6,553 nt of DNA from positions 1 through 6,553 of the forward strand of contig CAMNCZ010000064.1 in the NCBI GenBank assembly GCA_946534775.1. Reading direction: 5' to 3'. The DNA is from an uncultured Eubacteriaceae bacterium (lineage in GTDB: Bacteria; Bacillota; Clostridia; Lachnospirales; CAG-274). The notes beneath the pieces are model-generated. The model worked only from the letters and a program-made list of their open reading frames with translations. It was not told the DNA's origin and ran no database searches. Position 1 is the first letter of the stretch, and every line of letters begins with the position of its first letter. Positions 1 through 6,407 of this stretch are shown here, in pieces. The position numbers and the translations under genes were made by a program.

Positions 1-742
1 AGATTATACCCTGCACGCTTCGCGGAAGCACCGTACCCGGGAAGGTAACACCATAACCCATAGTATCACAGGCGCGTATTTTTATCGGCATACCCGTTTC
101 CTCGTAAAGCTTCATCAACTCGCTTGCAAACGGCACAACAAAACCGTAAAAATCGGCCCTTGTAATATCCTCGAAATGACAGCGCGGGCGTATACCGTAG
201 TCTATGCACTGTCTGATAGTCTTCATATAATATTCGATTATCTCGCTGCGCTTCATATTCATTTTATAGAAAATATGATAATCCGAACAGCTTACAAGAA
301 TACCCGTTTCTTTAACGCCAATGGATTTAACAAGTTCAAAATCCTTGCTGCTTGCCCTTATCCAGGTAGTTACTTCGGGAAAGTTATATCCCTGTTCAAG
401 ACAGCGGTAAACCGCATCCTGGTCCTTTTTTGAGTAGATGAAAAACTCGCTTTGACGAATTTTCCCCTTAGGACCGCCAAGTTTATGTAAAAGCTTGTAT
501 ATATGCTCTATCTGTTTTACCGTGTACGGTTCCCTTGACTGCTGACCGTCGCGAAAAGTCGTGTCGGTTATCCAAATTTCGTTTGGCATATCGATAGGCA
601 CGATACGGTGGTTAAACGCAATTTTGGGCACCTCGTCGTAATTATATAAATTGTCGTACAAATTCGGCTTATCTACATCCTGAAGCGGATAGCTTGTCTC
701 ACCGCGCTCCAGAAGGTTTGTTTTTGGGTTATATATAAACAA
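1..742 (-). CDS. LeuA-family condensing enzyme (isopropylmalate/homocitrate/citramalate synthase-like), N-terminal part
   Basis: This is the first 247 codons of an HMGL-like (pyruvate carboxyltransferase) TIM-barrel enzyme. The reading frame is open to the window edge, so the C-terminal part is missing. The family condenses an acyl-CoA, usually acetyl-CoA, with an oxo-acid in the cytoplasm, using a divalent metal. Residues 59-68 read TDTTFRDGQQ, the family signature; R64 and D65 correspond to the catalytic Arg and metal-binding Asp. Most isopropylmalate synthases have DGEQ, so DGQQ marks a divergent subgroup. Further conserved-looking stretches are PRCHFEDITRADFYGF (about 186-201) and CDTMGYG (225-231). 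The metal-binding HxH motif should lie outside the window. The chosen start is TTG at 742-740, 8 nt after an AAGGAGG site; the in-frame GTG at 751-749 overlaps that site and is unlikely. The substrate cannot be read from this part: isopropylmalate, homocitrate, citramalate or Re-citrate synthase are all possible. Family assignment is firm, activity is not. Confidence 0.88.
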   Translation of the reverse strand, partial: MFIYNPKTNLLERGETSYPLQDVDKPNLYDNLYNYDEVPKIAFNHRIVPIDMPNEIWITDTTFRDGQQSREPYTVKQIEHIYKLLHKLGGPKGKIRQSEFFIYSKKDQDAVYRCLEQGYNFPEVTTWIRASSKDFELVKSIGVKETGILVSCSDYHIFYKMNMKRSEIIEYYMKTIRQCIDYGIRPRCHFEDITRADFYGFVVPFASELMKLYEETGMPIKIRACDTMGYGVTFPGTVLPRSVQGII

Positions 743-750
743 TCCCGTCA

Positions 751-757
751 CCTCCTT
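751..757 (-). promoter_or_regulatory. Ribosome binding site deciding the TTG start of the LeuA-like gene
   Basis: The minus strand reads AAGGAGG, a perfect Shine-Dalgarno core, followed by 8 nt and then TTG at 742-740. An in-frame GTG begins on the last G of this site (751-749), so it cannot use the site at normal spacing. This supports the TTG start. Confidence 0.85.
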
Positions 758-814
758 AAAATTAATTTAAAAATTATTTTATATTGACTTTTAAACAAAT
801 TTACCTATATTAAT

Positions 815-843
815 ATAATAGCTTTTTTTTCCCTGCTTGTCAA
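815..843 (-). promoter_or_regulatory. Sigma-A promoter of the LeuA-like gene
   Basis: On the minus strand a perfect -35 box TTGACA (843-838) is followed by exactly 17 nt and a -10 box TATTAT (820-815), one mismatch from consensus. Transcription would start near 808, giving a 5' leader of about 66 nt. I see no convincing riboswitch or T-box fold in this short, AT-rich leader. Confidence 0.8.
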
Positions 844-867
844 TAACCCAAATATATTTTTTTGAAT

Positions 868-880
868 TTATTGTCAATAA
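868..880. promoter_or_regulatory. Operator-like palindrome upstream of the LeuA-like promoter
   Basis: TTATTGTCAATAA is a perfect 6+1+6 inverted repeat. Its right part, TTGTCAATAA, recurs at 837-846, where it covers the -35 box of the LeuA-like promoter; the two centres are 34 bp apart. This could be a regulator site, or a duplicated -35 region: minus-strand TTGACA at 877-872 has TATTTG 17 nt downstream, a poor -10. In such AT-rich DNA chance is also possible. Confidence 0.25.
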
Positions 881-919
881 TTTATTCAGCGTTAAGCGTT
901 ATTTATCGAAAAACAGTGC

Positions 920-966
920 TATAAAACCAAAAAACAGCGGATATTTTGACGAAAAATGCCCGCTGT
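920..966 (-). terminator. Rho-independent terminator after the exonuclease gene
   Basis: The arms ACAGCGG and CCGCTGT (934-940 and 960-966) form a 7-bp GC-rich stem. The 19-nt loop can pair again (ATTTT at 943-947 with AAAAT at 953-957). On the minus strand the stem runs straight into TTTTTGGTTTTAT (933-921), a good U-tract. This fits the end of the lysR-exonuclease transcript, 45 nt past the exonuclease stop. The plus strand has a weaker T-rich run after a 4-nt gap (971-982), so it may also work the other way. Confidence 0.75.
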
Positions 967-982
967 CAAGATTTTTTATTTT

Positions 983-1008
983 TGCAAGTTGCACTATTAA
1001 AACTTGCA
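983..1008. other. Stem-loop directly after the exonuclease stop codon
   Basis: TGCAAGTT (983-990) and AACTTGCA (1001-1008) form a perfect 8-bp stem with a 10-nt loop. It starts two bases past the exonuclease stop codon. On the minus strand it is followed by A-rich, not U-rich, sequence, so it is not a classical terminator for that gene. It may stabilise the 3' end of the mRNA ahead of the real terminator at 920-966. On the plus strand it is followed by TTTTAT. Confidence 0.4.
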
Positions 1009-1010
1009 TT

Positions 1011-1616
1011 TTATCTGCTTTTAGATTTTTTATTGATATGTTTTGAATTAAACACCCTTATGCCGTTGCCGCATTGATGTATGCGCTTGAATATCTCCGC
1101 AGTATACACGGCATCACCCAGGGCATTGTGAAACGGGATATCCACATCTATCTCAAGCATTTCAACGGCATTTTTAAGCCCGATGCTCCTGCCCCTGCCG
1201 TATTTCATATACATCGCCATTATTTGCTGAACATCTATGTATTCCGCCACAATATTTTCGGGTATCATATTATAATAGCTTAAATTGCGGTAAAGCACCC
1301 TTATATCGCTGCTGCCCCACACGCAGTATATATGTTTTTTACCCGAAAAATCACAAAACCTTTTATATACGTTTTCAAACTCATCGGCCTTTTTCAGTTC
1401 AGACTCGGTTATACCCGTCATTTTGGCCACATAAGGATGAAGGCGCCTGTATATCCTTGGCCTGATAAACTCGGAAAACCTTGCTGTCTCATTAAAATTT
1501 TTATCAAGTTTTACCGCGCCTATCTGTATTATCTCAAATCGGCAGGCGGAATCGGGTTCCCCTCCGTTTCCAAAATCAAATGCCTGATTAAACTCAAAAT
1601 CAACTACAGTGTACAT
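1011..1616 (-). CDS. DEDDh 3'-5' exonuclease, KapD/ERI-1-like
   Basis: This is a 201-residue cytoplasmic protein of the RNase T/DNA polymerase III epsilon exonuclease superfamily, which removes nucleotides from 3' ends of DNA or RNA with two metal ions. All five catalytic positions are visible: D6 and E8 in VVDFEFN, D104 in GSSDIRVL, and H163 and D168 in HNALGDA, the histidine making it DEDDh. The segment FIRPRIYRRLHPYVAKMTGI (about 50-69) matches the usual second block (P...L.P.....TGI) of these enzymes. Length fits a stand-alone exonuclease with no extra domain; the C-terminus (after about 190) is short and basic. The nearest named relatives are KapD-type proteins, first linked to the KinA sporulation pathway in Bacillus, but the substrate here is unknown. 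The ATG lies 4 nt after the lysR stop and its AAAGGA ribosome site sits inside the end of lysR, so translation is probably coupled. A terminator follows. Confidence 0.9.
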   Translation of the reverse strand: MYTVVDFEFNQAFDFGNGGEPDSACRFEIIQIGAVKLDKNFNETARFSEFIRPRIYRRLHPYVAKMTGITESELKKADEFENVYKRFCDFSGKKHIYCVWGSSDIRVLYRNLSYYNMIPENIVAEYIDVQQIMAMYMKYGRGRSIGLKNAVEMLEIDVDIPFHNALGDAVYTAEIFKRIHQCGNGIRVFNSKHINKKSKSR

Positions 1617-1620
1617 ATAT

Positions 1621-2532
1621 TTATTCCTTTTCTATAACCGACTTTACCGTCTGTATAAATGCTTCCCTAAGCTTTGTGCCGGGGCTGTTTTTCTTGTATG
1701 CAACGACCAATGTCCACGAAAATCCCTCGTTTATGCTGTAATATTTGGGCTGTTTAACAAGGCCCGCAAATCTTGCGGAACTTTCGGGCACAAACGAAAA
1801 GCCCGCGCCGCTTGCCGACAGCCTTAACGCAGTATCTATACTGCCCGTTTCCATAACCACCTTCGGCCTTATGCCCGCGCTTAAAAATGTGCTGTCTGTT
1901 ATCTGCCTTATCCTTTGTTCGGGATGCATCAATATAAAACTTTCCTCGCTTAAATATTTAAGTTCTATCGTAGGATAACCGCCGTTTTCGGGCTGTACTT
2001 CGTGCGGCGAGTGAAAATCGGGCGGTGCCGCAAGAAACAGATTTTCCGTAAGTATTGGCTCATAAGCGATATTTTTACTTTGTATCGGCAAATTCATCAT
2101 ACAAAGATCAAGCTTGCTTTCAAGTATCATATTTTCCAGCTGAAACGAAGTTGCCTCCGTGATATTCAGTTCAATACCGGGATATTTTTCTTTAAAAACG
2201 GGCAGTATGGCAGGCAGTGTGTTCGATGCCTTTGACGGAGTGAGTCCCAGATTGAGCCTGCCCGCTTTAAGCTGCGAAGTTTCCCTGATACGCCTGTTTA
2301 AATTATCAAACATTTCCAAAACATTCATTGCCGTTTCGGCATACAGTTCGCCCTCATAAGTAAGTGTAAGCGGCACTGTCGAACGGTCAAATATCTCAAA
2401 GCCCAGTTGTGCTTCAAGCCTGCTTATATACTGACTTAAAGACGGCTGCGATATAAAAAGCCTCTTTGCTGCCCTCGAAAAATTTTTTTCTTCCATGACG
2501 GTAAGTACATACTCAAATTGTTTCAGATCCAT
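1621..2532 (-). CDS. LysR-type transcriptional regulator
   Basis: This is a complete 303-residue LysR-family regulator, the usual length. Residues 1-60 are the winged helix-turn-helix: MDLKQFEYVLTVMEEKNFSR leads into AAKRLFISQPSLSQYISRLE and LGFEIFDR, the classic LysR signature with the recognition helix around residues 28-40. A linker helix (about 60-90) follows, then the periplasmic-binding-protein-like effector domain from about residue 91 (GRLNLGLTPSKASNTLPAIL) to the end. The effector cannot be read from the sequence. The ATG is preceded 6 nt upstream by AAGGGG. The gene heads a two-gene unit with the exonuclease and is transcribed divergently from addA. LysR regulators often control the divergent gene and themselves, so addA, the exonuclease or a distant gene could be the target; none is shown directly. 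There is no membrane segment, so it should act in the cytoplasm on DNA. Confidence 0.95.
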   Translation of the reverse strand: MDLKQFEYVLTVMEEKNFSRAAKRLFISQPSLSQYISRLEAQLGFEIFDRSTVPLTLTYEGELYAETAMNVLEMFDNLNRRIRETSQLKAGRLNLGLTPSKASNTLPAILPVFKEKYPGIELNITEATSFQLENMILESKLDLCMMNLPIQSKNIAYEPILTENLFLAAPPDFHSPHEVQPENGGYPTIELKYLSEESFILMHPEQRIRQITDSTFLSAGIRPKVVMETGSIDTALRLSASGAGFSFVPESSARFAGLVKQPKYYSINEGFSWTLVVAYKKNSPGTKLREAFIQTVKSVIEKE

Positions 2533-2553
2533 AAAATTCCCCTTACTGCGAAA

Positions 2554-2572
2554 TTTATAACATATTTATAAA
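2554..2572. promoter_or_regulatory. Perfect inverted repeat in the lysR leader
   Basis: TTTATAA (2554-2560) and TTATAAA (2566-2572) are exact inverted copies around a 5-nt centre. The site lies just downstream of the predicted lysR transcription start (about 2576). An operator there would fit autorepression, common for LysR genes. The arms are pure A/T, and the usual T-N11-A pattern does not fall symmetrically on it, so a chance palindrome is a serious alternative. Confidence 0.25.
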
Positions 2573-2582
2573 CTATATAACC

Positions 2583-2611
2583 ATTATACACCTAAAACGT
2601 TTTTTATTCAA
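2583..2611 (-). promoter_or_regulatory. Sigma-A promoter of lysR and the exonuclease
   Basis: On the minus strand TTGAAT (2611-2606) is followed by 17 nt and a perfect -10 box TATAAT (2588-2583). Transcription would start near 2576, leaving a leader of about 44 nt. The -35 hexamer coincides with the first, degenerate unit of the 13-bp repeat array. Confidence 0.65.
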
Positions 2612-2666
2612 TATAAATATTCAAAATTAATATTCAAAACAAATATTCAAAATTAATATTCAAAAC
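2605..2666. repeat. 13-bp/26-bp tandem repeat array between divergent promoters
   Basis: Positions 2615-2640 and 2641-2666 are identical 26-bp copies in direct tandem. Each copy is two related 13-mers, AAATATTCAAAAT and TAATATTCAAAAC. A further degenerate unit precedes them, so TATTCAA starts at 2605, 2618, 2631, 2644 and 2657, exactly 13 bp apart. The array begins on the lysR -35 box and ends 19 bp before the addA -35 box. Possible roles are repeated regulator sites, an AT-rich UP-element-like tract, or simple slippage; the sequence alone does not decide. Confidence 0.85.
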
Positions 2667-2685
2667 CATAACAGTTTTTAAGATA

Positions 2686-2714
2686 TTGCAAATTTCAAAA
2701 AAATAATATATAAT
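2686..2714 (+). promoter_or_regulatory. Sigma-A promoter of addA
   Basis: TTGCAA (2686-2691) is followed by 17 nt and a perfect TATAAT (2709-2714). Transcription would start near 2721, giving a short leader of about 24 nt to the TTG start. This promoter directly upstream means addA is not dependent on read-through from an upstream addB. Confidence 0.7.
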
Positions 2715-2730
2715 GATATAAAACTCACAG

Positions 2731-2737
2731 CGGGGGT
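2731..2737 (+). promoter_or_regulatory. Ribosome binding site deciding the TTG start of addA
   Basis: The run CGGGGGT is a purine-rich Shine-Dalgarno variant (GGGGG in place of GGAGG) ending 8 nt before TTG at 2745. An in-frame GTG at 2736-2738 overlaps the run and would have no ribosome site of its own, so TTG is preferred. Confidence 0.6.
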
Positions 2738-2744
2738 GCTTGAA

Positions 2745-5700
2745 TTGGCAGTTAATTATACGCCTGAACAGCAGCAGGCAATAGACAAAAGAAATGCTGA
2801 TATATTGGTAAGTGCGGCGGCAGGTTCGGGCAAAACGGCAGTGCTTGCGGAGCGCATTTTATCGGAGATAGCCGACGGCACGGCAAATATAGACGATTTT
2901 CTCTGCCTTACCTTTACCGAGGCTGCGGCGGCGGAAATGCGCGAAAAAATATATAACCGTATCGCCGAACATATCGAAAAGCAGCCCGATGACACAAAAA
3001 TGTCGGAACAGCTTAAAAGGCTCAGAAAATCCAATATTTCCACTATAGACTCATTTATCGGCAGTGTTGTAAAGCAAAACTGCCATCTTATAGACGCAGA
3101 CCCGAATTATCGCATAATTACCGAAGGAGAGGTTTTGCGTTTACAGCTTGAAACACTTGACGAACTTTTCAAGGCAAAGTACGCGGAAAAAAACGAGGAT
3201 TTTTTTGCGCTTATAGAACGTTTCTGCCCGCGGACCGACGACAAACCGCTTAAAGACCTTATACTTGAAGTCTACGGAGAGGCCGTTTCAATGCCCTATC
3301 CTCAAAGATGGCTTGAAGAAAGTGCAAAACGCTTTGATATCGACCGCACCACTCCGCTTTCCGACACTATCTGGGGCAAATTTATAATAGACTTTATAAA
3401 AACAAATTCGGCGCAGATGCGCGAACTTATCGACCGTGCCTACAAGCTTTGCGACGGCATCTCCGTACCGCTTGTGACCGATTTTTTTGCCATTGCCGAT
3501 TTTATCGATAAATATGTCGATAACGACATTTTAAGCCTGCGTGAGTATCTGCACAACACCGATCCCAAAAACCTTACGCGCACCGCGGTAAAGGCTCTCG
3601 GTGACGATGCCCCGCTCGTGATATCTATGTATGATGCTGCCCGTGTTTCGCTTAAAGCCGTTAAATCTATGCTTGATTCTCTGCCGCTTGATAACTGGCG
3701 TGAAAACATCATTGCACTGCGGCCCACGGTAAACGCACTCACAGCTATGGTCTCGGAATTTACGGCGCTGTATTCCGCCAAGAAAAAAGAAAGACGACTT
3801 GCCGAATTTGATGATATATCACATTTTGCGCTTGATATACTGGTCGATGAAAACGGTCTGCCCACACCTGCCGCACAAAGCTATCAAAAACGATTCAAAG
3901 AGGTTATTGTTGACGAATATCAGGATTGCAGCTTTTTACAGGATACGGCAATAGAAGCCGTTTCGGGTAAGTCTATCGGCAGGCCGAACCGTTTTATGGT
4001 AGGCGATATAAAGCAAAGCATTTATAAATTCCGCAAGGCCAATCCCGAAATATTTGCCCAAAAATACCGCGAGTTCGGCGGCGATGACCCGTCGCAGTGC
4101 CTTATACAGCTTAACAAAAACTTCCGTTCACGCGAAAATATACTTGATACAACAAACTTCTTTTTTTATCAGCTTATGACCGACGATTTCGGTGATGTGG
4201 ATTACAATGAGGATACGGCCCTGCACTGCGGTGCAAATTACAGCCCTATCGACAGAAAAAGCGGCGCGGTGGAAATAGCCCTTATAAATACCACGGGACT
4301 TGCCAAAGACGAACGTTTTGAAAAGATACCCAATACGGAGACCACTTCTTCCGCCTGCGAGGCTGTTTATGTTGCCGACCGTATAAAAAAGCTGCTTGAC
4401 GGCGGTTTTATGGTCGAAGACCCAAAAAGCGGCGTCAAGCGTCCCGCCGAGCCAAAAGATATAGTTATACTTTTCAGGACACGCACGCCTATACCCGTTT
4501 TTTCGGATATACTTGCGGCAAGCGGTATTCCCGTTATAAGCGAAAGAAAAATATCGCTTTTTGATGCACTTGAAGTTTCTATGATGGTATCGTTTTTAAA
4601 AGCGGCCGACAATCCGCTTCAGGATATCCACCTGCTGACAATGCTTTTCAGCCCCGTTTACAACATTTCACCAAATGAATTGGTAGATTTGAGCAGCCGC
4701 GAAAACAAGTATCTTTACGAAAGTGTGTGCGAATATGCCAAAAACCACGATAACGAACTTTCACGCAAACTCGGACGTTTTACAGACGACCTTAAATATT
4801 TTTCACAGCTTGCACTGCGGCTTACCCCAATGAGTGAACTTATAGAAAAAATATATTTGAAAACGGGCATTTATAACTATGCGGGCCTGCTTTCAAACGG
4901 CGCACAGCGGCAGCAAAATCTTGACAGTCTGCTCGATATAGCGCTTGAATTTGACAAGACCGAGGGCGGCGGCCTTTATGCCTTTATTGCACATCTTGAT
5001 GCACTCACGCAAACGGGCGTTTCCAAAAATACCGTACCCGAGGCCGAAACAAACAGTGTTTCGGTAATGACTATGCACCAAAGCAAAGGGCTTGAATTTC
5101 CGATAGTTTTTCTGCCGCAGATGTGTTCAAGGTTCAAACACAACAGCGGCGGTCTCAAAAAAAAGACCGAGGCAGAAGTTCGCAAAAACAAAAACATTGC
5201 CCTCAGCCAGGAAATGGGCATAGGCCTTAAACTGATAGACCCCGAACGCCGCACTATATCAAACACGCTTACAAACACCTGTATAGCGCGGTTTAAGGAA
5301 ATAGGCGAACTGCACGAGGCACTGCGCATACTTTATGTTGCAATGACACGCGCCAAAGAAAAACTGTTTATGGTAGGTGCAAGTGTCGGCTCAAAGGTAC
5401 TTGAACGCGCAATGAGTTATATCACCTATCCCGACCGTTCACTGCCCACGGGCTTTATGCAAAATGCTTCGTATTATATGGAATGGCTCGTTACCTGCCT
5501 TGCGCGCAGCAACCGTCAGCCCTCACTGCATTTGCAAAATAACGAACTGTATTATAACGCCTTTATCAACAACCAAAATTTCGACTGCGATCTCTGTTTG
5601 TATGATAAGGATAACTTTTTCGACCTTGTAAAAGATTTCAACACGGAGGAAGCTGCCCCGACAGACCTTGAAACACTTTTTGAAAAGCTGGACAACGTCA

Positions 5701-6407
5701 AGGCTGATGCCAAAAATGCAGCCAATATACTGGATTGGATATATCCGTTTACGCAGACGGCAAATCTGCCAAGCAAAGTTTCCATATCCGAGATAAAACA
5801 GCGATATTACGAGCAGGCAGAACAACTTGATGCTTCCGCCGCTTACACGGGAGAATACGAAAAACCCGACCTTGCCGCAAGTGCCGTAGTTACGGGCGCA
5901 TCAAGGGGTACACTGTACCACGGTTTTATGGAACATATAGATTTTAAAATAAAAACTTACAAACAGATAAAAGAATACAAGCAAAAACTTATTGACCGCG
6001 GTATTCTTACCGATGATGAGGCATCACTTATAAACGACAAAAAAATACACGCCTTTCTTAAAAGTGATATCTGCAAAAGGATAGCGGCCTCTCCCGCCGT
6101 TTACCGCGAAACTGCTTTTACACTGGGCCTTACGCCATACGAGATATACGGTGAAGAAAGCTACAAAACAGATAATGACCTTATACATATAGACGGCATT
6201 ATCGACCTGTTTTTTGAAGAAGATGACGGCATAGTCCTTTTGGACTACAAGACAGACCGCATAGAAAACGGCGATATAATACCGATACTCAAAAGATACA
6301 AAATACAGCTTGACCTGTACGCAAAAGCCATAGAGCGAAGCACGGGCAAAAAGGTAAAACAAAAGCTTTTATACCTTTTCGGTGCGGATATGGCGGCGGA
6401 GATATAA
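2745..6407 (+). CDS. addA: ATP-dependent helicase/nuclease subunit A (AddA)
   Basis: AddA is the 3'-5' motor and 3'-strand nuclease of the AddAB complex, the RecBCD counterpart that resects double-strand DNA ends for RecA-dependent repair. From the TTG start the protein has 1220 residues, close to Bacillus subtilis AddA (about 1230). Superfamily 1 motifs appear in order: Q motif YTPEQQQAI (5-13), Walker A AAAGSGKT (24-31), Ia FTEAAAAEMREKI, Walker B DEYQD (390-394), III GDIKQSIYKFRKANP (from 420), IV NFRSREN (from 459), V TMHQSKGLEF (from 776) and VI YVAMTRAKE (864-872). The C-terminal RecB-type nuclease has H1059 in LYHGFMEH, D1154 in GIIDLFF, D1167 and K1169 in LLDYKTD, and QLDLY (1188-1192), so it looks active. 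The iron-sulphur cysteines of the complex belong to AddB and are not expected here. No addB lies upstream; the neighbour is a divergent lysR gene. A GTG at 2736 would add three residues but overlaps the ribosome site. Confidence 0.97.
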   Translation: MAVNYTPEQQQAIDKRNADILVSAAAGSGKTAVLAERILSEIADGTANIDDFLCLTFTEAAAAEMREKIYNRIAEHIEKQPDDTKMSEQLKRLRKSNISTIDSFIGSVVKQNCHLIDADPNYRIITEGEVLRLQLETLDELFKAKYAEKNEDFFALIERFCPRTDDKPLKDLILEVYGEAVSMPYPQRWLEESAKRFDIDRTTPLSDTIWGKFIIDFIKTNSAQMRELIDRAYKLCDGISVPLVTDFFAIADFIDKYVDNDILSLREYLHNTDPKNLTRTAVKALGDDAPLVISMYDAARVSLKAVKSMLDSLPLDNWRENIIALRPTVNALTAMVSEFTALYSAKKKERRLAEFDDISHFALDILVDENGLPTPAAQSYQKRFKEVIVDEYQDCSFLQDTAIEAVSGKSIGRPNRFMVGDIKQSIYKFRKANPEIFAQKYREFGGDDPSQCLIQLNKNFRSRENILDTTNFFFYQLMTDDFGDVDYNEDTALHCGANYSPIDRKSGAVEIALINTTGLAKDERFEKIPNTETTSSACEAVYVADRIKKLLDGGFMVEDPKSGVKRPAEPKDIVILFRTRTPIPVFSDILAASGIPVISERKISLFDALEVSMMVSFLKAADNPLQDIHLLTMLFSPVYNISPNELVDLSSRENKYLYESVCEYAKNHDNELSRKLGRFTDDLKYFSQLALRLTPMSELIEKIYLKTGIYNYAGLLSNGAQRQQNLDSLLDIALEFDKTEGGGLYAFIAHLDALTQTGVSKNTVPEAETNSVSVMTMHQSKGLEFPIVFLPQMCSRFKHNSGGLKKKTEAEVRKNKNIALSQEMGIGLKLIDPERRTISNTLTNTCIARFKEIGELHEALRILYVAMTRAKEKLFMVGASVGSKVLERAMSYITYPDRSLPTGFMQNASYYMEWLVTCLARSNRQPSLHLQNNELYYNAFINNQNFDCDLCLYDKDNFFDLVKDFNTEEAAPTDLETLFEKLDNVKADAKNAANILDWIYPFTQTANLPSKVSISEIKQRYYEQAEQLDASAAYTGEYEKPDLAASAVVTGASRGTLYHGFMEHIDFKIKTYKQIKEYKQKLIDRGILTDDEASLINDKKIHAFLKSDICKRIAASPAVYRETAFTLGLTPYEIYGEESYKTDNDLIHIDGIIDLFFEEDDGIVLLDYKTDRIENGDIIPILKRYKIQLDLYAKAIERSTGKKVKQKLLYLFGADMAAEI

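Noticed and set aside
176..433. Plus-strand 85-codon frame inside the LeuA-like gene
   Set aside because: It is the antisense shadow of a well-conserved enzyme and has no ribosome site.
743..808. Riboswitch or T-box leader before the LeuA-like gene
   Set aside because: The leader is only about 66 nt, AT-rich, and shows no terminator-antiterminator pair or T-box consensus.
784..811. Plus-strand promoter-like pair TTGACT-16-TATATT between the LeuA-like and exonuclease genes
   Set aside because: It would transcribe only antisense into the exonuclease gene; no plus-strand gene with a ribosome site follows. The region is AT-rich enough to give such boxes by chance, and the opposite strand has a far better promoter.
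837..1046. Plus-strand 69-codon open frame spanning the intergenic region
   Set aside because: It lacks a ribosome site, runs through the terminator and overlaps the exonuclease 3' end. Its composition looks like translated AT-rich noncoding DNA.
2605..2666. CRISPR array or plasmid-type iterons
   Set aside because: Units are 13/26 bp in direct contact without spacers, and no cas, rep or partition gene is nearby.
3440..3865. Minus-strand 141-codon frame inside addA
   Set aside because: Serine-rich antisense shadow of the addA coding frame; the sense strand shows continuous helicase sequence here.
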